Source of the DNA: Betaproteobacteria bacterium
GTDB taxonomy: Bacteria; Pseudomonadota; Gammaproteobacteria; Burkholderiales; Casimicrobiaceae
Direction: 5' to 3'
Length of the DNA: 6,046 nt
NCBI GenBank assembly: GCA_003153335.1
Contig: PLYG01000572.1
Location: 3,352-9,397 of the forward strand
Shown here in pieces: positions 1 through 5,864 of the stretch (position 1 is its first letter; each line of letters starts with the position of its first letter). Below the pieces are notes generated by a model that was given only the letters and a program-made list of their open reading frames with translations, ran no database searches and was not told where the DNA came from. A program made the translations under genes and the position numbers.

Positions 1-1267
1 TGTTCTCGCCGCCCTTGATGATCAGCTCCTTGATGCGGCCCGTCACAAAATAAAAGCCGTCGGCGTCGCGATAGCCCAGGTCGCCGGTATGCAGCCAGCC
101 GTCGGGTGCCAGCGCTTCGCGCGTCTTGTCGGGGTTCTTGTAGTAGGCGCTCATCACGTTGGGTCCGCGCAGCATCAGTTCGCCGGTGGCCCCGTAGGCG
201 AGGATCCCACCGCTCTGGTCGATGACCCGGGCTTCGACCCCGCACGGCAGGCCGGGCGTGCCGTACTTACGCCGGGCGGGATCCTGCGGATTGCAGAATA
301 CGACCGAGGCCGACTCGGTCATGCCCATCGCCTCGATCACGCTGATGCCGAACGTACGCTCGAACGCCTTGTGCTGTTCGGGCGGCAGCGGCGCCGAGGC
401 CGAACGGCCGAAGCGGACCTGCGGAAACACGTAGGTCCTACCCGGCTCAGCGGCATTGAGCAAATACGCAATGATGGTCGGCACCATGTTGACCCAGGTC
501 GGCTGATGCCATTTGACCATCTGCCACCAGTTGCCGACGCTGAAGCGGTGCGGCGCGACAATGGACCCGCCGGAGACGAACGGCGTCACCGTCGCGATCA
601 CCTGGCCGTTGATGTGATAAAGCGGCAGCGAGGACAGCACGCGATCGGTATTGGTCAGGCCATGCCAGGCGGCGACGGTGCGCGCCGCGGCAAGCAGATT
701 GCCGTGCGTCAGCAGCGCGCCCTTCGGAACGCCGGTGGTGCCCGAGGTGTACATCAGCAGCGCCGGAGAATCCGCGGTGAGCCGGAGTTCCGCGGCGCGT
801 GCGCCTTGGGCCTCGCCAACGTTGGCGAACAACACCGGCTGGTCGACGTCGATCACTTCTACCGCGACCGCACGCTCGACATCCTGCAGTGCTTCACGCA
901 AGCGGTCTGCGTAGTCGCTGGAGGTGAACACCAGCTTGCAATCCGAATGTCCGATTACGTAGGCCAGTTGCGAACGCTGCGAGAGCAGGTTGAGCGGTGC
1001 GCACACATAACCCTCGGCCATGCTGCCCAGGAAAATCGCGGCGGTCTGCCAGCCGTTGTGCAGCAGCGTCGCGACCGTGTCGCCCGGCCGCAGTCCGCGT
1101 GCAAGCAGCGCCGCGCCCAGGCGCCGCGCCCGCTGCGCGAGATCGGCGTAGGTGTAAGTCCTGCCGCTCTCCGGCGCAATCAGGAACGCCCGCTCCGGCT
1201 GTCGCGCGAGGTGAGCGGCCAGCACGTCGCCCAGCGTCGCGGGCAGCCCCGCGGACTCAGCGGCCAT
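1..1267 (-). CDS. AMP-forming acyl-CoA ligase, SauT-like (3' end outside window)
   Basis: This is a member of the ANL superfamily (adenylate-forming acyl-CoA synthetases), which activates a carboxylic acid with ATP and then transfers it to CoA in the cytoplasm. I translated 422 codons from ATG at 1267; the frame is still open at the window edge. Visible motifs are the phosphate-binding loop YTSGTTGVPKG (residues 173-183), the adenine-side motif EAMGMTE (312-318), GWLHTGDLGYRD with ribose-binding Asp396, and the hinge GRIKELIIKGGEN (410-422). The C-terminal lid with the catalytic lysine lies outside the window. The start overlaps the end of the aldehyde dehydrogenase gene by 11 bp (TATGGCCGCTGA) and has no Shine-Dalgarno of its own, so translation is probably coupled. 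Pairing with an acylating aldehyde dehydrogenase matches sulfoacetate-CoA ligase SauT, but sequence alone does not fix the acid. Family assignment is firm; substrate is inferred. Confidence 0.9.
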   Translation of the reverse strand, partial: MAAESAGLPATLGDVLAAHLARQPERAFLIAPESGRTYTYADLAQRARRLGAALLARGLRPGDTVATLLHNGWQTAAIFLGSMAEGYVCAPLNLLSQRSQLAYVIGHSDCKLVFTSSDYADRLREALQDVERAVAVEVIDVDQPVLFANVGEAQGARAAELRLTADSPALLMYTSGTTGVPKGALLTHGNLLAAARTVAAWHGLTNTDRVLSSLPLYHINGQVIATVTPFVSGGSIVAPHRFSVGNWWQMVKWHQPTWVNMVPTIIAYLLNAAEPGRTYVFPQVRFGRSASAPLPPEQHKAFERTFGISVIEAMGMTESASVVFCNPQDPARRKYGTPGLPCGVEARVIDQSGGILAYGATGELMLRGPNVMSAYYKNPDKTREALAPDGWLHTGDLGYRDADGFYFVTGRIKELIIKGGEN

Positions 1268-2654
1268 ACCGCGAATGGTAGTCGCCGAATAGGTCGGCGA
1301 GCACCGGGACGCGTTCCGGAATGGGATGCGCAATCCGCGTGATATTGAGGTAGTGCCGGTAGGTCATGTTGTCGGAGAAGTTGTTGCGGCCCCAGGTGCC
1401 ACAGCCCATCGACAGCGAAAATGGGAGCCCGTTGTCGAACGACCCGCCCGTCGCGATCGCGTGCGCCTGGTTGACGATCACCCGCGCCACCGGCAAATGC
1501 AAGCCCAGGTCGAGAATATGCACGTCGTCGCTGCCGTGGTAGCCAACCGAGTGTCCGGCACCCTGGAAGGCGTAAATCGCACGCACCAGTTCGCGGGCAT
1601 GGTCGAAGTCGCGGGCGCGATAGACGGTGAGCACCGGCGAAAGCTTTTCGCCGGAGAACAAGCAGCCCTTCCCTGCGCCGGTTTCCTCGACCAGCAGAAA
1701 CCGGCTGTCGCCAAATGCGGCGCGCGTGAGTCCGGCAAGTGCCGCGATCCTGACCGAGGACTGCGCGGTCACCGCGGGTGCCAACTTGCCTCCGGGCCAC
1801 ATGGTTGCCTGCAGGCGCTTCTTTTCGTCCGCCGTGACCAGCACGCCGCCGACCCGCGCCAGCTCCGCCAGCATCGCGTCGTAGACCGCAGCGAGGATGA
1901 TCACGCTGTTTTCCGACGAGCAACTCGTCGCATTGTCGAAGGTCTTCGAACGCGCGATCAGCGCCGCGGCCCGCGCGAGGTCGGCGCCCGCATCGACGAT
2001 GCTCGCCACATTGCCCGCGCCGACGCCGAATGCCGGCGTGCCGCTTGCATACGCCGCGCGCACATTCGCCTGCGATCCGGTCGCCACCACCAGGTCGGCC
2101 TGACGCATCAACTCGAACGTCGCTTCCTTCGTCACTGGCGCCGGCAGCACCTGCACCAGGTCCGGTGGCGCACCAATTTTCGCGAACTCGGCGTGCACGT
2201 ATTCGAGCAGCAGCGCGGCGGTGGCTTGGCCCTTGGGCGAGGGGGCGACGATGACCGCATTGCGGCACTTCACCGCGTTGATGATCTTGTTGGCCGGGGT
2301 CGCGCCCGGATTGGTCGATGGCGTGATCGCCGCGACGACACCCACCGGGCGCGCGATGTCCACCACGCCGCGCTCCGGATGCTCGGCGATCACGCCGACC
2401 GTCTTCGCGTTCTGCAGATCGCGCACCAGGCCCAGCGTCTTGCGATGATTCTTGGTGATTTTGTCCTCGACGTTGCCCAGCCCCGTGTCGCGCACCGCGC
2501 GTTCGGCCAGCGCCCGGTTGCGCGCCGGCGCCATGATCGCCCAGGCGCAGGCCAGCGCCAGGTCATCGGCCTGTTGTTGCGTATAGCCGTCGACCAGCGC
2601 CTGCGCGGCGCGGGCGCGGGCGATCAGCGCGGCGATTTGTTCAGCGGTCGTCAT
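1257..2654 (-). CDS. sauS: Acylating (CoA-dependent) aldehyde dehydrogenase, probable sulfoacetaldehyde dehydrogenase SauS
   Basis: This 465-residue cytoplasmic enzyme belongs to the acylating branch of the aldehyde dehydrogenase superfamily (AdhE N-terminal domain, EutE, SauS), which interconverts an aldehyde and its acyl-CoA with NAD(P). Supporting motifs are ITPSTNPGATP (110-120), GVGAGN (210-215), the catalytic-cysteine segment FDNATSCSSEN (239-249, probable nucleophile Cys245), and a C-terminal GCGTWGRNNFSDNMTYRHYLN (417-437), the counterpart of the AdhE-type ending. The length is normal for a single-domain acylating enzyme. ATG at 2654 gives a natural N-terminus, although no clear Shine-Dalgarno precedes it. 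The stop is embedded in the start of the downstream acyl-CoA ligase gene. That partnership suggests the pair reduces a free acid to an aldehyde via its CoA ester, as SauT and SauS do with sulfoacetate. The acylating chemistry is well supported; the sulfo-substrate is inferred from context, and another short acyl-CoA is possible. Confidence 0.85.
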   Translation of the reverse strand: MTTAEQIAALIARARAAQALVDGYTQQQADDLALACAWAIMAPARNRALAERAVRDTGLGNVEDKITKNHRKTLGLVRDLQNAKTVGVIAEHPERGVVDIARPVGVVAAITPSTNPGATPANKIINAVKCRNAVIVAPSPKGQATAALLLEYVHAEFAKIGAPPDLVQVLPAPVTKEATFELMRQADLVVATGSQANVRAAYASGTPAFGVGAGNVASIVDAGADLARAAALIARSKTFDNATSCSSENSVIILAAVYDAMLAELARVGGVLVTADEKKRLQATMWPGGKLAPAVTAQSSVRIAALAGLTRAAFGDSRFLLVEETGAGKGCLFSGEKLSPVLTVYRARDFDHARELVRAIYAFQGAGHSVGYHGSDDVHILDLGLHLPVARVIVNQAHAIATGGSFDNGLPFSLSMGCGTWGRNNFSDNMTYRHYLNITRIAHPIPERVPVLADLFGDYHSRYGR

Positions 2655-2722
2655 TCGTGTATTGGGAGACTGGCTGCAATGGCACTATCTTAAGCTTCGG
2701 ACGATACCCGTGGGAACCGCTC

Positions 2723-3709
2723 TCAATCCACCTTGATCTTTGCAGCCTTCGCCACCGCAGCCCATTTCACCAGCTCATCCTTGACCACGCGATCGAGCTC
2801 GGCCCCGGTGGAGCCGACGCCGGTCGTTCCCTGTAGCAGCAGCTTGTCCTTGATGTCCTGCAATTGCAGCACTTTCACCACTTCCGCCTGCATCCGTGCG
2901 ACGATGGGCGCAGGTGTCCTGGCCGGCGCAAACAGCGCGTACCAGGAATCGACTTCATAGTCAGGAAGGCCGAGCGCTTCGGCCACCGTCGGAATTTCCG
3001 GTGCGGCCAGTGTGCGCTTTAACGTGGTCACGCCCAGCGCCCTGAGTTTACCGGCTTTCACGTGCTGCAGCGCGGGCGGGATCGACACGATCATCACCTG
3101 CACCTCCCCGCCCAGATTGGCCGCCACCGCCGGCCCGCCGCCCTTGTACGGCACGTGGACCATGTCAATGCCGGTCTTGAGCTTGAGCAACTCGCCCGCG
3201 ATGTGCGAGGGCGAGCCGTTGCCCACGCTGGCGAAATTGAGCTTGCCCGGATTCGCCTTGGCGTAAGCCACCATGCCCTGGAGGTCCGAGAATGGGGCCG
3301 AAGGATTCGCGGTGATGATCTGCGGCAGGCTCGCGACCATGGTCACCCCCACGAAATCCTTTTCGACGTCGAACGGCAGCTTGTCGTAAACGACCGGATT
3401 GATGGTATGCGAAGACAACGTGAACAGGAACGTATAGCCATCGGGCGCGGACTTGGCCGCAAGGTCGGTGCCGATGTTGCCCGCGGCGCCGCCGCGGTTG
3501 TCGATGATGATCGGTTGCCCCAATGCCGTGGACAGCTTGTCCTGAAGGATGCGGGCGATGATGTCGGTGCCGCCGCCCGGCGGATACGGGACGATAAAAC
3601 GGATGGCCTTGGTCGGCCAGTCCTGCGCCTGCGCCAGCGCGGACGCCGCCAGCAGCAGGACCGCTGCCCATCGCGTCCACTTCGTCAGACTCCTGATTGC
3701 ACCTGTCAT
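2723..3709 (-). CDS. Bug/TctC-family periplasmic solute receptor of a tripartite tricarboxylate transporter
   Basis: This 328-residue protein is a periplasmic binding protein of the Bug (TctC) family. These receptors capture small, mostly carboxylated solutes and deliver them to TctA/TctB membrane partners. The N-terminus is a signal peptide: basic residues R6, K10 and R13, a hydrophobic core at 14-26, and likely cleavage after Ala28 (AQA/QDWP). The mature part carries family hallmarks: IRFIVPYPPGGGTDIIARIL (36-55), IIDNRGGAAGNIG, APDGYTFLF, HVPYKGGGPA, and a C-terminal stretch of short helices. The start is fixed by a perfect AGGAGG at 3717-3722, seven bases before ATG. No TctA or TctB gene is visible, so it is either an orphan receptor, which is common in Burkholderiales, or its partners lie beyond the left edge. 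Location in the ligase/dehydrogenase operon suggests it binds the acid activated there, possibly sulfoacetate. Family is near certain; ligand is unknown. Confidence 0.95.
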   Translation of the reverse strand: MTGAIRSLTKWTRWAAVLLLAASALAQAQDWPTKAIRFIVPYPPGGGTDIIARILQDKLSTALGQPIIIDNRGGAAGNIGTDLAAKSAPDGYTFLFTLSSHTINPVVYDKLPFDVEKDFVGVTMVASLPQIITANPSAPFSDLQGMVAYAKANPGKLNFASVGNGSPSHIAGELLKLKTGIDMVHVPYKGGGPAVAANLGGEVQVMIVSIPPALQHVKAGKLRALGVTTLKRTLAAPEIPTVAEALGLPDYEVDSWYALFAPARTPAPIVARMQAEVVKVLQLQDIKDKLLLQGTTGVGSTGAELDRVVKDELVKWAAVAKAAKIKVD

Positions 3710-3716
3710 CGCACTG

Positions 3717-3722
3717 CCTCCT
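3717..3722 (-). promoter_or_regulatory. Strong ribosome binding site of the Bug receptor gene
   Basis: AGGAGG on the minus strand, seven bases before the ATG at 3709, is a full anti-Shine-Dalgarno match. It is the strongest such site in the window, while neighbouring catabolic genes lack one. This fits high expression of a periplasmic receptor and settles the start codon. Confidence 0.85.
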
Positions 3723-3727
3723 GTTAT

Positions 3728-3740
3728 CGCACTTTGTGCG
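3728..3740. repeat. Short perfect inverted repeat before the Bug receptor gene
   Basis: CGCAC-TTT-GTGCG is a perfect 5-bp inverted repeat with a 3-base centre, five bases upstream of the receptor Shine-Dalgarno. In RNA it could form a tiny hairpin in the leader; as DNA it could be half of an operator. No U-tract follows, so it is not an intrinsic terminator. No function is assigned. Confidence 0.3.
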
Positions 3741-3803
3741 GTCGATCGAATCGTACCTCGTTTCCTGCCGCAGGCGTAGCTGCCCCTCCTGTAACTTTTC
3801 CTG

Positions 3804-4559
3804 TTAACGCCACCCTGCGCGCACCAGGCCTAGCCCCGCCATCACCGCCAGCACGCGCAGCACGCCGCGCCGGAACCCGGCCTCGTCCACGCGCAGGAAA
3901 TGCTGGCGGCCGATCGCGATGCCGATGAGCATCGGCACGAGCAGCCACCCGACCCAGCGCAGCAGGTTGCCATCGAGCAACCCGTAGCCGCCGGCCCAGG
4001 CCAGTGAATACAGATCAGTGGCAAAAAAGAGTGCGATCAGCGTCGCCCGCGCGGCGGCGCCGGAAATGGTGGCCGTAAACAGCATCACCGCGACCGCCAT
4101 CCCGCCGATGGCCGCCAGCCCGTTGAAGATGCCGGAGACGAATCCGGTGCCCAGCCGCAACGCCGGCGTATCGGACCATGGCGCCTTGAATCCCGAGAGC
4201 AGCAGCACGGCGGCGATCAGGATCACGATCGACACGATCGCCCGCAACGGTCCTTCCGGCACGACGGCCAGCATCCAGACACCCAGCGGAATCGCCAGCG
4301 CATTGCCGATCAGCAGCGGTCGCAGCCAGCCCCAATGAATCTCCGTCCAAACGGAGCGCAGCAAGGTGAGGCTCGCCAGCACTTCGAGTACGAACACCGC
4401 CGGCACGACCTGCGCCGGCGAGAAAAACAGCGACATCCCGGCCACCGTCAGCGCCGAAAAGCCAAAACCGGCAAAACCGCGGACGATGCCGGCAATGAGG
4501 ACGACCACCATGCCGTAGGCAAGCTGGGGGGCGGTGGCGGGCATCCACTCAGCGAGCAT
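3804..4559 (-). CDS. TauE/SafE (TSUP) family membrane permease, probable sulfite or organosulfonate exporter
   Basis: This 251-residue inner-membrane protein has about seven to eight hydrophobic segments, roughly at residues 13-28, 34-46, 50-68, 80-100, 106-122, 137-162, 171-190, 199-216 and 232-247, some perhaps re-entrant. The family signature appears near the N-terminus as RGFAGFGFSAL (27-37) and, in the internally duplicated second half, as GFVSGIFNGLAAIGG (139-153). Length is typical of TSUP proteins. The start at 4559 is the earliest possible because an in-frame TAA lies three codons upstream; no convincing Shine-Dalgarno was found. Known or proposed members move sulfite, sulfoacetate or other sulfur anions, but many are uncharacterised. 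Directly ahead of a Bug receptor and a SauS/SauT-like pair, export of sulfite released during sulfonate breakdown is an attractive role. Uptake of the substrate or an unrelated anion cannot be excluded. Confidence 0.88.
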   Translation of the reverse strand: MLAEWMPATAPQLAYGMVVVLIAGIVRGFAGFGFSALTVAGMSLFFSPAQVVPAVFVLEVLASLTLLRSVWTEIHWGWLRPLLIGNALAIPLGVWMLAVVPEGPLRAIVSIVILIAAVLLLSGFKAPWSDTPALRLGTGFVSGIFNGLAAIGGMAVAVMLFTATISGAAARATLIALFFATDLYSLAWAGGYGLLDGNLLRWVGWLLVPMLIGIAIGRQHFLRVDEAGFRRGVLRVLAVMAGLGLVRAGWR

Positions 4560-4646
4560 TGCAGGTTACGCCAGGCGCGTTCATCCGCGGCTCGATGACC
4601 GCAAGGGTCTGCCCGGCGATTTCGAGTTCTTCATTCGTGACCGGCT

Positions 4647-4664
4647 AAAGGATCCCATTCCTTT
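4647..4664. repeat. 6-bp inverted repeat abutting the vapC stop codon
   Basis: AAAGGA (4647-4652) and TCCTTT (4659-4664) are perfect inverted arms around a 6-base loop, beginning two bases after the vapC stop codon. The stem is half A/T and the bases that follow on the minus strand (AGCCGG) are not a U-tract, so it is at best a weak terminator or an mRNA-end stabilising hairpin. The rest of the 107-base gap between vapC and the TauE/SafE gene shows no clear promoter. Confidence 0.35.
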
Positions 4665-4666
4665 GA

Positions 4667-5047
4667 TCACAGCATCTTGAACCCCCGGACACCTTTCGCG
4701 CGCTTATCGAAAGATCCGGTTTCGCTGCAACCGTGGGCGGCGTTACGGTGTCCGATCAGGCAATCCGTGAATCCGGCAGTGGATCGCCGGTAATCGTGCA
4801 GGGCCGCCAGTGCCATGTCGGCGTCCTCCACCGCGACCTCGTGGGTGGACAACAGCCTTTCCAGCATCGTCACAACCGCCTCTTTGTCGTAGCCATAGGC
4901 CGACTCCAGCACCCAAACGACTTCGCTCAACACGATGCAATTCACATAGCCGGGACCGGATTCGATATAGCGTTTGGCCTTGAGGCCCTGAGCCTCGTCA
5001 TCGGCGACCAGATAGCGAATCAGCACATTCGTATCGAGTCCGTTCAT
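4667..5047 (-). CDS. vapC: VapC-type PIN-domain ribonuclease toxin
   Basis: This 126-residue protein has the layout of a VapC toxin, an Mg2+-dependent ribonuclease that blocks translation by cutting tRNA or rRNA. The PIN-domain acidic residues are all present: Asp5 in the opening GLDTNVLIRYL, Glu42 in VLSEVVWVLE, Asp95 in FTDCLIG, and a fourth acid, Asp114, in SFDKRA, where TFD is commoner. Length is normal, so the toxin appears intact. Its ATG overlaps the antitoxin stop as ATGA (5044-5047), the usual coupled arrangement that keeps toxin output tied to antitoxin synthesis. The RNA target cannot be read from the sequence. Toxin activity is expected from intact catalytic residues but not proven. 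Confidence 0.93.
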   Translation of the reverse strand: MNGLDTNVLIRYLVADDEAQGLKAKRYIESGPGYVNCIVLSEVVWVLESAYGYDKEAVVTMLERLLSTHEVAVEDADMALAALHDYRRSTAGFTDCLIGHRNAAHGCSETGSFDKRAKGVRGFKML

Positions 5048-5289
5048 CGTCCGGCCTTGAAGCGCCGGCGGATGGCTTCGTCCATCGCCTCGACCGCTAC
5101 GGGTTTCCCGCCTTTGCGGCGCAGAAGGCCGTACAACTCGCTGATGTGATATTTGGCGGCTTCGACGACCACCTGTCCGTTGTCGGCGACCCGAAACCGC
5201 AGCTTATCCCCGAGCTTCAGCTTCAAGCGCTCGCGAATATCCCGCGGAACCGTGATTTGCCCCTTGGAACTCAACCGGGCTTCCGACAT
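5044..5289 (-). CDS. vapB: VapB-type antitoxin with AbrB/SpoVT DNA-binding fold
   Basis: This 81-residue protein is the antitoxin of the adjacent VapC. Its N-terminal half is an AbrB/MazE swapped-hairpin domain: SSKGQITVPRDIRERLKLKLGDKLRFRV (7-34) carries the KGQITVPxxIRexLxLxxGDxL pattern. The C-terminal half (about 45-81), with KYHISELYGLLRRKGGKP and the basic tail IRRRFKAGR, would wrap around and inhibit the toxin. The family binds its own promoter as a dimer or as a complex with toxin; two palindromes immediately upstream are plausible operators. A weak Shine-Dalgarno, AGGTAG (5295-5300), lies five bases before the ATG and overlaps one palindrome. Confidence 0.94.
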   Translation of the reverse strand: MSEARLSSKGQITVPRDIRERLKLKLGDKLRFRVADNGQVVVEAAKYHISELYGLLRRKGGKPVAVEAMDEAIRRRFKAGR

Positions 5290-5295
5290 GGTATC

Positions 5296-5307
5296 TACCT
5301 ATAGGTA
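5296..5307. promoter_or_regulatory. vapBC operator-like palindrome, site 1
   Basis: TACCTATAGGTA is a perfect 12-bp palindrome seven bases upstream of the vapB ATG. It overlaps the vapB ribosome binding region and sits just downstream of the predicted transcription start. AbrB-type antitoxins bind such short symmetric sites, so this is a likely autorepression site. Confidence 0.7.
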
Positions 5308-5317
5308 AGGTTATTCT

Positions 5318-5330
5318 TTACCTATGGTAA
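5318..5330. promoter_or_regulatory. vapBC operator-like palindrome, site 2
   Basis: TTACC-TAT-GGTAA has perfect 5-bp arms and covers the predicted -10 element of the vapBC promoter. It repeats site 1 nearly exactly, differing by loss of one A (TACCTATAGGTAAG against TACCTATGGTAAG). The copies start 23 bp apart, about two helical turns, which would put bound dimers on roughly the same face of the DNA. Confidence 0.7.
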
Positions 5331-5352
5331 GACATGGCACGTTCCTTGTCAA
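5324..5352 (-). promoter_or_regulatory. Predicted sigma70 promoter of vapBC
   Basis: On the minus strand a perfect -35 hexamer TTGACA (5347-5352) is followed by a 17-base spacer and the -10 hexamer TACCAT (5324-5329), which matches TATAAT at four of six positions including the key first two and last two. Transcription would start near 5317, leaving a leader of about 28 bases before vapB. The -10 lies inside operator-like site 2, so repressor binding would directly block RNA polymerase. Confidence 0.65.
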
Positions 5353-5361
5353 TCGAGAGAA

Positions 5362-5377
5362 CCCGCCAGTCTGCGGG
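5362..5377 (-). terminator. Possible weak terminator after the YtkA-like gene
   Basis: CCCGC and GCGGG form a 5-bp GC stem with a 6-base loop; a flanking G-U pair could extend it. On the minus strand it is followed by the pyrimidine run TTCTCTC rather than a true U-tract. It lies 33 bases past the stop of the YtkA-like gene and just before the vapBC -35 element, a sensible place for a terminator, but the signal is weak. Confidence 0.35.
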
Positions 5378-5410
5378 CGCATTGGCGACGGAAGAATTTG
5401 TCCCTTGTCC

Positions 5411-5773
5411 CTACTCCTTGACGTCAATGCGAGTCTTCTGCGCTTTCGACTGGCTCCCCTTCTTCACCCGCACGTCCAGATTCCATGCGCCGACCATGAA
5501 GAAGTTTGCCTTGCCCTCATAAACTCCCGGCGCGATCATTTTTGCGGACCATTTGTATTCGCCATGGTCCATATCGATCATGTTCACCACCAACTCCACG
5601 GTTGCGTCGCTCACCGGCCTGCCTTTTCCGTCATTCACACTGATCTTCATCGGCGTGCCGAAGTTGGCCATTATTTTCTTTTTCGGTTCCGCGGTGATCT
5701 TCCAATCGGGAGACGTTTGGGCGGAGGCGCTGATGGCGGCGGAAAACAACAACAAGTGAGCCACGAATTTCAT
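5411..5773 (-). CDS. Small exported YtkA/FixH-like protein
   Basis: I place the start at ATG 5773, giving 120 residues that open with a clean signal peptide (MKFVAHLLLFSAAISASA, cleavage after Ala18). The frame runs open to an ATG at 5845, but that would add a 24-residue arginine-rich stretch ahead of the signal sequence. The mature protein is one small beta-sandwich-like domain with the YtkA/FixH pattern: G-x-P-V-S-D-A-x-V-E-L (51-61), a Met/His patch NMIDMDHG (64-71), APGVYEGKANFFMVGAWNLDVRV (81-103), and a Lys-rich tail. Proteins with this domain sit in the periplasm or are membrane-anchored, and some are linked to copper or cytochrome oxidase assembly; the precise role here is unknown. 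The codons look less GC-rich than in the catabolic genes. No good Shine-Dalgarno precedes the start. Confidence 0.78.
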   Translation of the reverse strand: MKFVAHLLLFSAAISASAQTSPDWKITAEPKKKIMANFGTPMKISVNDGKGRPVSDATVELVVNMIDMDHGEYKWSAKMIAPGVYEGKANFFMVGAWNLDVRVKKGSQSKAQKTRIDVKE

Positions 5774-5801
5774 ATATGGATGATACCGAGACGACGCAGG
5801 T

Positions 5802-5816
5802 GACCGAAAAGCGGTC
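5802..5816. repeat. Short inverted repeat between the CHRD and YtkA-like genes
   Basis: GACCG-AAAAG-CGGTC has perfect 5-bp arms and a 5-base loop, located in the 91-base gap between the CHRD-domain gene and the start of the YtkA-like gene. No U-tract follows on the minus strand, so it is not a convincing terminator; it could be an intergenic mRNA hairpin or chance. Confidence 0.25.
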
Positions 5817-5864
5817 GCGCGACAGGCGGTGCAGACGCCGCGCAACCATGTGGCGCAGGTCGAA

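Noticed and set aside
89..1342. 417-codon open frame on the plus strand opposite the acyl-CoA ligase gene
   Set aside because: It is a compositional shadow; the minus-strand frame carries all the AMP-binding signatures in the correct order.
1180..2268. 362-codon minus-strand frame overlapping the dehydrogenase and ligase genes
   Set aside because: It is a frame-shifted reading of the aldehyde dehydrogenase gene, with arginine/glycine/alanine-rich low-complexity translation and no domain.
1326..2693. 455-codon open frame on the plus strand opposite the aldehyde dehydrogenase gene
   Set aside because: Its product is arginine/histidine-rich with no recognisable domain, while the minus strand encodes a full aldehyde dehydrogenase with its motifs. 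Long antisense frames are expected in GC-rich codons.
3062..3928. 288-codon plus-strand frame opposite the Bug receptor gene
   Set aside because: It is antisense to a clear signal-peptide-bearing receptor and has no ribosome binding site or recognisable family.
4560..4640. Minus-strand reading of the vapC to TauE/SafE gap giving a plausible-looking peptide (EELEIAGQTLAVIEPRMNAP)
   Set aside because: It has no start codon after an in-frame TAG, and it continues into a shadow frame of the TauE/SafE gene. It could be a gene remnant but cannot be supported.
5825..5839. GGCG/CGCC inverted repeat between the CHRD and YtkA-like genes as a terminator
   Set aside because: The stem is only 4 bp with a 7-base loop and no U-tract; such repeats are frequent by chance at this base composition.
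5774..5845. Extended N-terminus of the YtkA-like protein starting at ATG 5845
   Set aside because: It would add 24 arginine-rich residues in front of a textbook signal peptide, so the internal ATG at 5773 is preferred.
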